A DNA stretch of 64,000 nt from Bacillota bacterium (GCA_021821465.1 JAKACM010000003.1:41898-105897); one strand, 5' to 3'; positions 37,041 through 45,760 are shown, counted from the stretch's first letter. Program-made: numbers and translations. Notes: a model not told the origin generated them from the sequence alone.

Positions 37041-37297
37041 TGGACATCCGAACGGTTATTGAGACGGCAAGTCAACAAATTGGCACCATGGCCGGGCTTA
37101 AAATTGACCGGGTAGTGGGTTGTTCCCGGAGCGATCAAGGTTGGGTTCTGGAATGCGAGATCTTGGAGCGCCCGGCTATTCCCAACGCCATGGATGTGCT
37201 TGGATTGTACGAATTCGAGATTGATGTCAAAGGAAGCTTGCTACAATTTCACCGGAAAAGTTCCCGGCACCGGGGAGATGTGATTCCGGATATCTAA
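37037..37297 (+). CDS. gvpO: Gas vesicle protein GvpO
   Basis: 86 residues. The pattern RVVGCSRSDQGWVLECEILERPAIPNAMDVLGLYEFEIDVKGSLLQFHR matches GvpO, whose core reads (V)xGVxRxxDGWxVxVEVxExxRIPDTxDxLALYEVxLDxxGELxGYxR. GvpO is known mainly from haloarchaeal and actinobacterial clusters and is required for normal gvpA expression or assembly. ATG shares bases with the gvpG stop. Confidence 0.88.
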   Translation: MMDIRTVIETASQQIGTMAGLKIDRVVGCSRSDQGWVLECEILERPAIPNAMDVLGLYEFEIDVKGSLLQFHRKSSRHRGDVIPDI

Positions 37298-37418
37298 TGA
37301 CAAGAAGATTGATGATCGGGGGTAAGGTTTACGACCCATAAACCAAGGAGACGGGTAAACTCGGCCGTCTTTTGAGTCGTAGGACCTGCTACCCAGTCCA
37401 AAACCCTTGGAGGGCAGA

Positions 37419-38192
37419 ATGAACCGACCGTTCTATTATTGGTACGCTGTAATTCCCAAGGACTCCCTCAATCCGGAACAATTCGCTCGGTCCTGCCAAT
37501 CCCGGTCCATCACCCCCGAAATATGGACATTTCGCAAATTATCAGCGGTGGTAACCCGGACAAAGATTTCCCGGGTTGTTTTAAATCGTGAGACAGCTTG
37601 GCAGCATGAACGAATCATCGAAATGATCTCAGATATCACTCATTATCAAACACTGCCTTTTCGGTTTGGTTCAGTGCATCCGGCAGAACAAGTCATGAAC
37701 ATATTGACCGAACGCCACGACGAGTGGCTAGATACCCTCGACGCGATAAAGGGACGGGTCGAAATGAGCCTTAAAGTTCTCTCTTCCCGATCTTCAGACA
37801 CTGCCTTAGGTATCCGGATTCCGTCTTCCTCATATCTGGATCGACTCATGCGGGAAAGATTACAGCAAAAAGCGAGGTTGAAGGAAGCTCAATCTATAGC
37901 GTTAGTCATTGACAAGCATCTGAAATCATCGTATGTTCGAAAATTTGAGGATGCCGAAGCCTTGCCAGGGATTTTAATCAATCAGACCTATCTTGTGGAG
38001 AAGGACCAAGTGCCAATGTTCCAAGACTCGGTCCGCACACTAATCCACGAATTCGGAACACGGAAATGGCTTTGTACCGGGCCATGGCCTCCGTATCATT
38101 TTGTCACGGACAGACCTAACCAAGAAGAGACAGACGGAAAGAAGGAGGAACCCAATGAGTTGGAAAAACGACCGCCCGGTCATTTCCAGTGA
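37419..38192 (+). CDS. Gas vesicle protein GvpF/GvpL (copy 2)
   Basis: 258 residues. LPFRFGSVHPAEQVMNIL is the conserved block, corresponding to IPVKFGTL in copy 1. GGAGG precedes ATG at 37419 (MNRPFYYWYAV); the track start four codons upstream is too close to it. The gene overlaps gvpK by 38 bases. Diverged enough from copies 1 and 3 to suggest distinct jobs, probably as GvpL. Confidence 0.88.
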   Translation: MNRPFYYWYAVIPKDSLNPEQFARSCQSRSITPEIWTFRKLSAVVTRTKISRVVLNRETAWQHERIIEMISDITHYQTLPFRFGSVHPAEQVMNILTERHDEWLDTLDAIKGRVEMSLKVLSSRSSDTALGIRIPSSSYLDRLMRERLQQKARLKEAQSIALVIDKHLKSSYVRKFEDAEALPGILINQTYLVEKDQVPMFQDSVRTLIHEFGTRKWLCTGPWPPYHFVTDRPNQEETDGKKEEPNELEKRPPGHFQ

Positions 38193-38505
38193 CGGGGAAG
38201 AGGCCATTCGCGATGTGCTTGCCGACATGATCGAACAAAAACCCATGGCAATGAATCTAGAGACAGGCAGGCCCGAACAAGGACTGGCCAAGCTGGTTCT
38301 AACCATCATCGAACTCCTTCGCCGCCTGTTGGAACAAGAGGCCTTGCGGCAGATTGAGTATGAACAATTGAGCGAGGAGCAAATCGAACGAGTGGGAAAT
38401 ACCTTCGCAAAACTCGACGCGCAGATGCATCAACTTCTGGAAGTGTTTGGACTGACAGAGCAAGATTTGAATCTCGATCTCGGCCCGTTAGGGACTCTAA
38501 TGTGA
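38155..38505 (+). CDS. gvpK: Gas vesicle protein GvpK
   Basis: About 116 residues from ATG 38155 (MSWKNDRPVIS) after AAGGAGG. The conserved core GLAKLVLTIIELLRRLLEQEALRQIEYEQLSEEQIERVGNTF and the end DLGPLGTLM are those of GvpK. The upstream 18 codons of the track overlap gvpL in another frame. Confidence 0.95.
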   Translation: MSWKNDRPVISSDGEEAIRDVLADMIEQKPMAMNLETGRPEQGLAKLVLTIIELLRRLLEQEALRQIEYEQLSEEQIERVGNTFAKLDAQMHQLLEVFGLTEQDLNLDLGPLGTLM

Positions 38506-38515
38506 GGTGGACAAA

Positions 38516-38893
38516 TTGGAGAACAAACCGCTCACCATGTCTCAAAGCACCAGTCTCGCCGATTTATTGGAACGGGTCCTGGACAAGGGGGTTGTCATTG
38601 CCGGAGACATCACCGTCTTGGTGGCCGATGTCGAGTTGCTGACCATCAAAATCCGTTTGCTGGTAGCTTCGGTTGACAAGGCCATGGAAATTGGCGTCAA
38701 TTGGTGGCAAAATGACCCATATTTAAATACGCGAGTCAAACAATTAGTCGAACATAATCGCGAGTTGGAACAAGAAGTGGCGGCATTGAGAAATGCTACT
38801 CTGCCAACCGTTGAGACAAGACTGGATGCCCTCGAAACCCAGTTGGAGAAAGCAAAGGCCAAAACCCCCAGAAAAAAGAGTGAGAAACCGTGA
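38516..38893 (+). CDS. gvpJ: GvpA-related minor shell protein GvpJ-like
   Basis: About 125 residues. GvpA-like core SLADLLERVLDKGVVIAGDITVLVADVELLTIKIRLLVASVDKAMEIGVNWW followed by a coiled-coil and lysine-rich tail (TRLDALETQLEKAKAKTPRKKSEK). Minor GvpA paralogs of the J/S group cap the bicone tips. TTG at 38516 after GAGGTGG is favoured over the track GTG at 38507. Overlaps the next gene by four bases. Confidence 0.88.
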   Translation: MENKPLTMSQSTSLADLLERVLDKGVVIAGDITVLVADVELLTIKIRLLVASVDKAMEIGVNWWQNDPYLNTRVKQLVEHNRELEQEVAALRNATLPTVETRLDALETQLEKAKAKTPRKKSEKP

Positions 38894-39672
38894 AACCAAG
38901 AAGTTTATGGGCTTATGGCGTCGTGGCTAGGGGCGACGAACTCAAGCCCGAAAAGCCAGACATCAGCGGCGGAAAAGACTTTTTGTGGGTGCGAACGGCG
39001 ACTTTGTCCGCCTTAGCAAGTTACGTGCCTGATACCGAATATAATGAAGATACTTTAGCCAAACAACAGAATAATCCCCAATGGATTATAGACAAAGTTC
39101 AAGCTTGTGTCTCTGTTGTGGCCTTTATTTCTTCCCGCCGGGTGATCATTCCCTTTCGCTTTGGCTCGGTGTTTTCGACGGAACAGAGCCTGAAAGAGAA
39201 GTTGGATAGGCACAGCCATGTGTTCCATGAGTTGTTGCAACGCCTGGCAGGCACAGAAGAATGGGGCGTCAAAGTATTTGCTTCCGTCGCTTCCCAGGCA
39301 CAACAAATGGTCGAAGGAACCTTGGATCAAGCCGCGAAAAGCGGCATGAGTCCGGGCAGACGGTATATGCTGAAGAAACAGTTGCTGGTATCGGCTCTTT
39401 CAGATGCACAACGTGACTTAAAAGAAAAGGCCGACCTTATACATCGGTCGCTTGTGACGATGACCAGCGCCCATCAACCGGGCCGACCGGCAATTGAACC
39501 GCCCAACGCAGACAAATCCATCTGTTTGATGAAATCGTCGTACCTGGTGCCCAATTCCAACCTGAGTCAGTTTCTCGCTCAAATCGAGGATTTAACCGGC
39601 CGTTACGAAAACTTGCATATCCAAGTTTCCGGACCATGGGCACCATACAGTTTTTGTCACATGGATGTCTAA
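38890..39672 (+). CDS. Gas vesicle protein GvpF/GvpL (copy 3)
   Basis: 260 residues. IPFRFGSVFSTEQSLKEKLDRH is the family block; an N-terminal LWAYGVVARGDEL segment and C-terminal VSGPWAPYSFCH agree with GvpF/L (usual end: GPWPPYSF). The gene begins in the last codons of gvpJ and ends before the last small GvpA paralog. Third paralog, diverged from the other two. Confidence 0.9.
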   Translation: MKPRSLWAYGVVARGDELKPEKPDISGGKDFLWVRTATLSALASYVPDTEYNEDTLAKQQNNPQWIIDKVQACVSVVAFISSRRVIIPFRFGSVFSTEQSLKEKLDRHSHVFHELLQRLAGTEEWGVKVFASVASQAQQMVEGTLDQAAKSGMSPGRRYMLKKQLLVSALSDAQRDLKEKADLIHRSLVTMTSAHQPGRPAIEPPNADKSICLMKSSYLVPNSNLSQFLAQIEDLTGRYENLHIQVSGPWAPYSFCHMDV

Positions 39673-39736
39673 ATCCTGGGGAGATGTCCCTTTGGGGATC
39701 ACAACATCATTTACAAATCGGAGGCGAGTCGGCAAA

Positions 39737-39955
39737 ATGGATGAATCTCAGTCTGAACAACATATTACCTTATTGGACCTACTGGACCGGATCATTGATC
39801 ATGGGGTTGTGATCCAAGGAGATCTGCGTATTTCCGTCGCCGATGTCGATCTTATTTACGTTAATTTGAGATTATTGATATCTTCGATATCGCAACTGCA
39901 ACGGAACCAAAACGACCCACAGCCCATAACAAATGATACCTTCGCCCATTTTTAA
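39737..39955 (+). CDS. GvpA-related small protein, GvpS/GvpM-like
   Basis: About 72 residues from ATG 39737 (MDESQSEQ) behind GGAGG at 12 bases. Core: LLDLLDRIIDHGVVIQGDLRISVADVDLIYVNLRLLISSI. The DLIYVNLRLLISS end is typical of GvpS/GvpM-type minor shell proteins. Last gene of the cluster before a 19-bp stem-loop. Confidence 0.85.
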   Translation: MDESQSEQHITLLDLLDRIIDHGVVIQGDLRISVADVDLIYVNLRLLISSISQLQRNQNDPQPITNDTFAHF

Positions 39956-40061
39956 AAATTGGCAGTCGTCTAGAGACCTACAGCCGCAAATCCCTACAAT
40001 CCCTCACATTGTCCCCTTCTCGTTTTTTTCGGTCGACAACCTGACATTATAGGCATTTCGT

Positions 40062-40107
40062 TACATAATCGGGGCTTAGGGTCAGACGCCTAAGCCCCGA
40101 TTATGTA
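40062..40107. terminator. 19-bp stem-loop ending the gas-vesicle cluster
   Basis: Perfect arms TACATAATCGGGGCTTAGG and CCTAAGCCCCGATTATGTA around an 8-base loop. It separates the plus-strand gvp genes from the convergent protease gene, so it probably works in both directions, although the trailing T-run is weak. Confidence 0.75.
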
Positions 40108-40148
40108 TAATGATCACCCAATGGGCACCAATTTCTACGAACAAAGAC

Positions 40149-40703
40149 TTAATTTAACAAAACAGCGTGAGAAAACCATCCCATTTGTTGTGAAATAGGG
40201 TTAACGGCCACCACTTGATTGGTGGCAAGGAAAAAGCGGAACCCAAACAAGTTTCCCGCCGCAGTCGGGTCAACCACACACGGAATATTAGGGTAATTCA
40301 CCAACACACCATCCGTCCCGGGAGCCGACACTCCCACAAAACTGCGGTAGGCCTGGACACTGCCTGTCACTCCTGCAATCTCGATAGGCCCTTCATTGGG
40401 CAAATTGAGTTGATCGGCCACATCTTTCATCAAAAGCATTTCAAAAGCCCCGGTGTCAAGAATGAACGGAACCTTCGTTTTTCCGCCCACCCCTTCTAAT
40501 TGTGTGAAGAAATGAAATGCATCATTAACAACGGCACCTGTGATTAAGACCTCCGGGTTCAAGTGGGAAGATGAGGACGAAGAGGGTGCCGTGTCATTAT
40601 CAGGGCATCCGCCTACGATGGCCGCCAAATGACAGAGCAATTGATCCAACGAAAACTCAGGTACCACGTCAATAAGCTTGTGCAACGAATCCTTCTTATC
40701 CAT
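40149..40703 (-). CDS. Retropepsin-like aspartic protease
   Basis: 184 residues. PFILDTGAFEMLLMKDVADQL contains the DTGA catalytic motif of single-domain (retropepsin-fold) aspartic proteases, which act as dimers. A Ser-rich linker (SSSSSS) separates it from an N-terminal helical part. ATG at 40703 (MDKKDSL) follows AAGGAGG; the 53 upstream codons of the track are not needed. No signal peptide. Flanks the gas-vesicle cluster; target unknown. Confidence 0.7.
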   Translation of the reverse strand: MDKKDSLHKLIDVVPEFSLDQLLCHLAAIVGGCPDNDTAPSSSSSSHLNPEVLITGAVVNDAFHFFTQLEGVGGKTKVPFILDTGAFEMLLMKDVADQLNLPNEGPIEIAGVTGSVQAYRSFVGVSAPGTDGVLVNYPNIPCVVDPTAAGNLFGFRFFLATNQVVAVNPISQQMGWFSHAVLLN

Positions 40704-41167
40704 CCCACGTTCCTCCTTACTCGCTAATCGCCATCCCATAGGTATCATGCAATCTTCATGTGTTAGCCGCGAAATCGCCGTCAAACTACCGCCGCCTTCA
40801 TGTCCCATGGATGTTGTCGATGACTTGAGTTTTGATTGCAAATGAGAGCGGATTGATATCAAATCCCGGCGCTCCCGGAAGAAAGGCAGAGAGGGCGAGG
40901 AAAAAGAGAAGGTTTGAGACGACCGTTTAAGCTTTCAATCCCCAACCACAATATCTGCTCTTCGGTTGCTTAGCACTTGATGGGATCTGTACCATGTTAT
41001 TCCATTAAATCCAAAGTGTTCCACCATACTGTCGGAAACCCCAACTCTACAATGCCCATAGTAATTGGATATTTATGGTAACACTGATTCGGGTGTTCAC
41101 ATATTATGCACCGTAAGAGAGAGAGAGAATTGGACATAACTTTGATCTCGGAAAGGAAGGTATCATT
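40704..41167. other. Intergenic, divergent promoters expected
   Basis: 460 bases between divergent genes. It should hold the promoters of the protease (minus) and the 41168 gene (plus). A GA-rich run (GAGAGAGAGA) at about 41118 lies 50 bases before the plus-strand start. Nothing else recognised. Confidence 0.4.
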
Positions 41168-42262
41168 ATGGCGTTAAGTCCATCCGAAGTTTATCTATAC
41201 GCGGCGGATTCGTTCGATTTTCAAATTGCCTTAGGCGCGGCCGCAACAACTCAGATACCTTGGCAAAATGTCATAGGAAACTTCTACGATGCATGGAATA
41301 TCGTAGCAAGCGGCAAATACCTGGTCATTGCCGTAGGCGCTCCGGCAAATAACGCCTTGTATTACAATCCTTGTGGCTGGCCCAATCCGGTCAATGAAGG
41401 AGCAGGTGCTACCCCTTTTGATCTGGCTCCCTCTCCCAAAGACACAATCCCAGGTCCAAACTGGTATGAAAATGCAGCGGGAGACTTGGCCTATCAGACC
41501 TATCTCATTGCCGGTGCCTTGGTTTATTATGCTACTCACGGATCTTTTGCCAGCGGTTTAAGCCCCTACCCATCTCCTATTAGCCCCTTTAATGTGTGTG
41601 CCGGGAGTCTTGCAGTTGATTCTCCTTCCGTATCCTGTGTGAACGGAGCCGATTCGGCTGCCGACTTGGGATCCGTAGCCACATGTCTTAAGAGTCATGG
41701 GTATGATTTTGTGGCGAGATATCTGGGAGGGCCCTGCTTTGCGGGAACCCCTTTAACCAAAACAGAAATTCAACAGCTGAGTGCAGCGGGGTTACTCATC
41801 GCCAGTATTTATTCCGGAGCAAATGCGACGACTTTGGTAAACTGTGGAGTCCAGGATCTCACTCAGGGACAATCGGACGGCGATTCAGCGGTTGCCTTAG
41901 CTAAAGCCGTGGATCAACCCGCGGGAACGTCAATTTATCTGAACCTGGAAGCAAATCAAATTCACCCTTCCTGGCTCGCCTATGTTCAGGGCTGGATACA
42001 GGCCGTTGTGGCAAAAGGGTATACTCCCGGAGTCTATTCGTCAGTGGAGCAATTGAATACGATTCATGATCAATCATGGGCTCCTAAAAATCTGCTCTAC
42101 TGGCTAGCGAAGTGGACACAGTCATCGCTACTCACACCGGCTCCATGCTCTGCGGCCGTATTAAGTTACGCCCAGATGTGGCAATATGTCGGAAACACGA
42201 GCATCTGCGGAACCGGCATAGACATAGACAGCGCCCAAGGAACAACGGGAATGTGGTCCTAA
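41168..42262 (+). CDS. Glycoside-hydrolase-like DUF1906 protein
   Basis: 364 residues. The C-terminal 200 have the TIM-barrel pattern of the DUF1906 (Rv2525c-like) group: YDFVARYLGG, LTKTEIQQLSAAGLLIASIYSG, GTSIYLNLEAN, YTPGVYSS and the end YAQMWQYVGN...GTGIDIDSAQGT. DUF1906 proteins bind or cleave cell-wall glycans. The N-terminal half (1-145) is unfamiliar. Four to six Cys are spaced through the C-terminal part. No signal peptide, so it may act in the mother cell on spores or after lysis. GGAAAGGAAGG before the ATG. Confidence 0.72.
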   Translation: MALSPSEVYLYAADSFDFQIALGAAATTQIPWQNVIGNFYDAWNIVASGKYLVIAVGAPANNALYYNPCGWPNPVNEGAGATPFDLAPSPKDTIPGPNWYENAAGDLAYQTYLIAGALVYYATHGSFASGLSPYPSPISPFNVCAGSLAVDSPSVSCVNGADSAADLGSVATCLKSHGYDFVARYLGGPCFAGTPLTKTEIQQLSAAGLLIASIYSGANATTLVNCGVQDLTQGQSDGDSAVALAKAVDQPAGTSIYLNLEANQIHPSWLAYVQGWIQAVVAKGYTPGVYSSVEQLNTIHDQSWAPKNLLYWLAKWTQSSLLTPAPCSAAVLSYAQMWQYVGNTSICGTGIDIDSAQGTTGMWS

Positions 42263-42671
42263 TTTCGATGTGAGTAACAAAGCCGGATCTCCTTTGATCA
42301 ATATGCATGAGAAGATTTGCGCAGATCCCCATCATCGGTGCCTCCGGTTCAGAAGGCCGAAAATCGCTTTTCGGTGTCAACTGTCCCTGAATCGTCAGAT
42401 CGCGTGGTTAAAATGTCTGGGGATACACTGTGCACGAATGAGGAATTTAGAAAGGAACATCATGCAAAATGGCCGATTTGGCATGATGTTCCCATCATAT
42501 GCAAGAAGAACCGTTCGACAGGCCAAGCGCCTCCCGAAAGTCCAGAACATAGTCATGAATCTCGGCGCATAAGGAAAGGGAGAAAAAGCTCAAACATCCA
42601 CATTAGAAATCGGCGGGATCTTGACTGAAGGTCTTACGATATGTCTTCAGTCAAGATCCGGCTCAACTCGT
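42263..42671. other. Intergenic between convergent genes
   Basis: 410 bases with a stem-loop near the right end (42616-42659). Plus-strand frames such as 42270-42572 have no ribosome site. Confidence 0.4.
42616..42659. terminator. Perfect 15-bp stem-loop between convergent genes
   Basis: GGATCTTGACTGAAG and CTTCAGTCAAGATCC pair perfectly around a 14-base loop. It lies 12 bases from the panD stop codon, so it is the terminator of the comA-panD operon and possibly of the upstream plus-strand gene. Confidence 0.7.
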
Positions 42672-43061
42672 TCAGTCCGGCACACTGTGAAAAGCGGCTT
42701 CCTCCCGTACGACTTCGGTAATGTGGTTATCTTCATTGACAAAAACCACCGTGGGACGATGAGATGCCAATTCTTTTTGATCGTAGAGCCGAAATCCAAT
42801 GATGATAACCAGGTCGCCCGGATGAAACAGTCTGGCGGGCGGACCGTTGAGACAGATATCTCCTCCATGGGCTGGACCCGGAATGATATAGGTATGCCAT
42901 AATTCGCCATTGGATAAATTAGTTATTTGAACCATTTCATAAGGCAAGAGGCCGGTGGCATCCAGTAACTCTTGATCAATCGTAATCGAACCTACGTAAT
43001 TCAAATTGGCTTCCGTAACTCGAGCTCGATGAATCTTTGCAGCCATCATACGATATTGCAT
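42672..43061 (-). CDS. panD: Aspartate 1-decarboxylase PanD (pyruvoyl enzyme)
   Basis: 129 residues. The self-cleavage site Gly-Ser is in NYVGSITID and the N-terminus MAAKIHRARVTEANLNYVGS is canonical; HGGDICLNGPPARLF and VIIIGF follow. PanD makes beta-alanine for coenzyme A. Here it follows comA and a 2-hydroxyacid dehydrogenase rather than panB/panC, so it could instead or also decarboxylate cysteate to taurine; that reading is inference. 57 bases after the dehydrogenase gene. Confidence 0.93.
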   Translation of the reverse strand: MQYRMMAAKIHRARVTEANLNYVGSITIDQELLDATGLLPYEMVQITNLSNGELWHTYIIPGPAHGGDICLNGPPARLFHPGDLVIIIGFRLYDQKELASHRPTVVFVNEDNHITEVVREEAAFHSVPD

Positions 43062-43118
43062 CCGTATCTGCCCCTTTCTTCGCCCTCTATGGTAGCGTGA
43101 AACCTTCGCTCAGAAAAG

Positions 43119-44021
43119 TCATGAGTTCATCTCCACAACTTTCTTAATACCTTCTGCCACGTAGCGTGCAATAGCTAATTGACTGTCCTCAGTCAATCCG
43201 GCAATATGGGGCGTGCTGAAAACATTAGGCAAGGCTGACAGGAGGTCGCCCGTTTGGGGGGGTTCCGTCTCCCGCACATCCAAAATCGCCCCGCCCAACT
43301 TCTTCGTCTCCAGTGCTCGCAATAAATCCGGCTCATTAATTAATTCTCCCCGGGCAGTATTAATGATCAGGGAATGAGAATGCAGCAATCTTAGTGTGCT
43401 CTGATTTATGAGATGGTGCGTTTCATGGGATAAAGGCACGTGAAGACTAACGATATCCGCTCCCTTTAATGCCTCCTCTAAAGTACGAGTATTTCCGGGT
43501 GTGGCCGTCTTGGCATACGGATCGAAAATTTTCAGGACCATACCAAAGGCTTGAGCACGAAGAGCCACTGCTTGACCCGTGGCTCCATATCCAATCACTG
43601 CCAATGTTTTCCCTGCCAGTTCACCGCCCGACATGTCCCGGATCCACTGTCCTTGACGAACTTGCGATGTCATCCGGAGAAACCGGCGTTGAAAGGCAAT
43701 AGTCATACCGAGAACGTATTCTGCAACCGAAATAGCATTGGCCCCCTGCGGTACGATTAATTGCACCCCACTTTGTTGAAGCACCTCTTGATCAATGTTG
43801 TCGAGACCGACTCCGAGCCGTCCCACCGCTTGCACATAGGGTGCCCCGGCCATCAATTCAGCATTCACCTGAGTCTTATTGCGCACAATCAAACCCCGGG
43901 CCAATGCCACATGCGCAAACAAGGCGTCCGGGTTCCGGTACAGTTCGGGATCGTAATAAACTTCATGGGAAGACAGAATATCCAGAGCAATAGGGTGGAT
44001 CATTTCCGAAATCACTATCAT
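43119..44021 (-). CDS. D-isomer 2-hydroxyacid dehydrogenase, possible sulfolactate dehydrogenase
   Basis: 300 residues. NAD-binding GYGATGQAVALRAQAFGMVLKIFDPYA (GxGxxG), ARGELINEPDLLRAL and DVRETEPPQTGDLLSALPNVFSTPHIAG with the catalytic His. The Arg/Glu/His triad of the family is present. Overlaps comA by four bases, so it should act on its product. 2-Hydroxyacid dehydrogenases of this family (SlcC type) oxidise sulfolactate to sulfopyruvate; SerA-type activity cannot be excluded. Confidence 0.82.
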   Translation of the reverse strand: MIVISEMIHPIALDILSSHEVYYDPELYRNPDALFAHVALARGLIVRNKTQVNAELMAGAPYVQAVGRLGVGLDNIDQEVLQQSGVQLIVPQGANAISVAEYVLGMTIAFQRRFLRMTSQVRQGQWIRDMSGGELAGKTLAVIGYGATGQAVALRAQAFGMVLKIFDPYAKTATPGNTRTLEEALKGADIVSLHVPLSHETHHLINQSTLRLLHSHSLIINTARGELINEPDLLRALETKKLGGAILDVRETEPPQTGDLLSALPNVFSTPHIAGLTEDSQLAIARYVAEGIKKVVEMNS

Positions 44022-44815
44022 TTATCATTCCGTCCGAATCCAACATTCTCTTGATATGACAAACCGAGAGCATCCATGGTATCGTAGCGTAATCCCACCC
44101 GTAAGGCCTCCAGACTTAAGATATCCCCGTGATCAATATTGCCGAGATTGACATTGCTGCCGAATTCCCGGATAAAAAGAATTTGCTGAGATTCCAAAGG
44201 CGCCTCGAAGATCACTTCCTCGATAGGCAACACTTGCAGAACCGCGTTCATAATATGTACGTCTAAACTGCCATCCTGGCCATAAATCCCGCCTCGTCCG
44301 CTTCCTCTTCCTTCCAATATCACCTTATCTGCTCCGGCTTCCCGCAGTTTCAAGGCTTCATCAGCATAATTCTCGGCCGTCATTGACGACATATCGGATT
44401 TTTGCCCCACTTCTGCCATAACATGAAAATGGCGGTGCCGGGTAAAATCTTCGACCAGTGCGACTTTCTCATCTAAGGGAATAGGATAGCTTCCGGAGGA
44501 AATTTCTGCCCAGTTTAAGGCACTATGTTCGAGCAGCGCTCGGTATTCGTCAAGCTGCCCTTGGGCCCAATATGTTTCAAACAGCGTCCCGCCCAAAATC
44601 ACTTCAATGTCATGCGTTTTAAGCCAAGAAATTTTTTCATCCAGATTTTCAATAAGATACGCCGTTCCAATGCCCAGTTTGGCAAAATCCACATAACTCC
44701 CTGACATTTTGGCGATATCCATCCACACGTTGAGCCCTATACCTCGATCATTAACAACGGTCCACCCATATTCCCTGGGTTTGGAGGGGCGATATGGAAT
44801 GTGTAACACTCCCAT
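44018..44815 (-). CDS. comA: Phosphosulfolactate synthase ComA
   Basis: 265 residues from ATG 44815 (MGVLHIPYRPSKPREYG) behind GCAGGTG; the 45 codons upstream in the track lack homology. KPREYGWTVVNDRGIGL, YVDFAKLGIGTAYLIENLDEKI and KVILEGRGSGRGGIYGQDG follow the ComA family, a TIM barrel that adds sulfite to phosphoenolpyruvate to form phosphosulfolactate. In methanogens it starts coenzyme M synthesis; in Bacillus (YitD) it makes sulfolactate stored in spores. In a sulfur oxidiser, sulfite is abundant. Confidence 0.9.
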   Translation of the reverse strand: MGVLHIPYRPSKPREYGWTVVNDRGIGLNVWMDIAKMSGSYVDFAKLGIGTAYLIENLDEKISWLKTHDIEVILGGTLFETYWAQGQLDEYRALLEHSALNWAEISSGSYPIPLDEKVALVEDFTRHRHFHVMAEVGQKSDMSSMTAENYADEALKLREAGADKVILEGRGSGRGGIYGQDGSLDVHIMNAVLQVLPIEEVIFEAPLESQQILFIREFGSNVNLGNIDHGDILSLEALRVGLRYDTMDALGLSYQENVGFGRNDK

Positions 44816-45614
44816 GACTAAACACCTGCCATTTCCTCTAAAGTGTAGAGATTTCTTTGCCATCATGCCTTTTGCCATGGCTCTTCTAAGTATGATGGCG
44901 GCGTATATCGTGTTTTTCAACGGGATACTTTTGACCCCCATTCCACACAATTATGAAATGAGCCAGTCAAATCGGGAGAGGTGTTTCTTATTCAAGTTGT
45001 TGTCCGTAAATTCTGGTTAACCATATCACCCCGTTTTGCCCCCGTCAAAACCCCTAAGAAATCCGCACAGACCCAGAGGTGCATTGTCGTCCTCACATCT
45101 CAGATAAAAACTATTTTCCTCCCATTTTCTCCGTTCTCTTCACTTTTCATATCAAATGTCAATGGCCCAATATAATCTGTCGGATAGACACATATGAAGA
45201 ATTATTCGGGAATCGAAGCACTGTGACAGAAATGTTGATGAATGGTCTTCAGGTGTACAGCAAATGGTCCAATGACCATAAAATGCTCTGATCGTTTTGA
45301 CTCATCAACCTTTGAAAGAGTTTCCTCGCGTCAAATCTTTGCGTTATGGGACACAGGACTACCTCAATTAAGTTCTTAGCCAAGAGTGGCAGTCGGTGTC
45401 AAGGTCTTAATAATTCCCTGTGTTGCTCCACATTGTGTCGCTTTGATGTGACACGAACCGTTCTGATGGACTTATCCCAGTCTGATCATCGCTATGCCCA
45501 TGATCATCCTGTCGCCACCTTCCTGGTTCATCGCGCCACGACTTCTTAGGGTCTCAAGGACCGGTCGTCCACCGGAGGACGCTCCCCTAGGCGAGTCACC
45601 GAGCAGTCCTACCG
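44816..45614. other. 800-bp intergenic stretch ending in IS607 right end
   Basis: The left part lies upstream of the comA operon and should hold its promoter. The rest, to about 45540, has frames on both strands without ribosome sites. The IS607-family right end and omega-RNA region begin near 45540. Confidence 0.4.
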
Positions 45615-45760
45615 TCAGGCAGGAACGGATGGGCAGCTAAAACCCATCGAACTCTCGGCCACTTTTCGCAAATTGATCGCCGCATTGATGTCGCGGTCAT
45701 GATGCGTGTGACATTCTGGGCACGTCCACTCCCGTACCGACAGCGACATTTTCGGGACAC
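45540..45760 (-). ncRNA. Predicted TnpB omega-RNA (reRNA)
   Basis: The omega-RNA of TnpB covers the 3' end of tnpB and the right end of the element. On the minus strand this region holds stacked hairpin pieces (CGTCCTCCGGTGGACG, then ACCGGTCCTTGAGACC) just beyond the tnpB stop. The guide would be the host DNA next to the right end, about 45530-45550 on the minus strand. Prediction from context, not from a covariance model. Confidence 0.5.
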
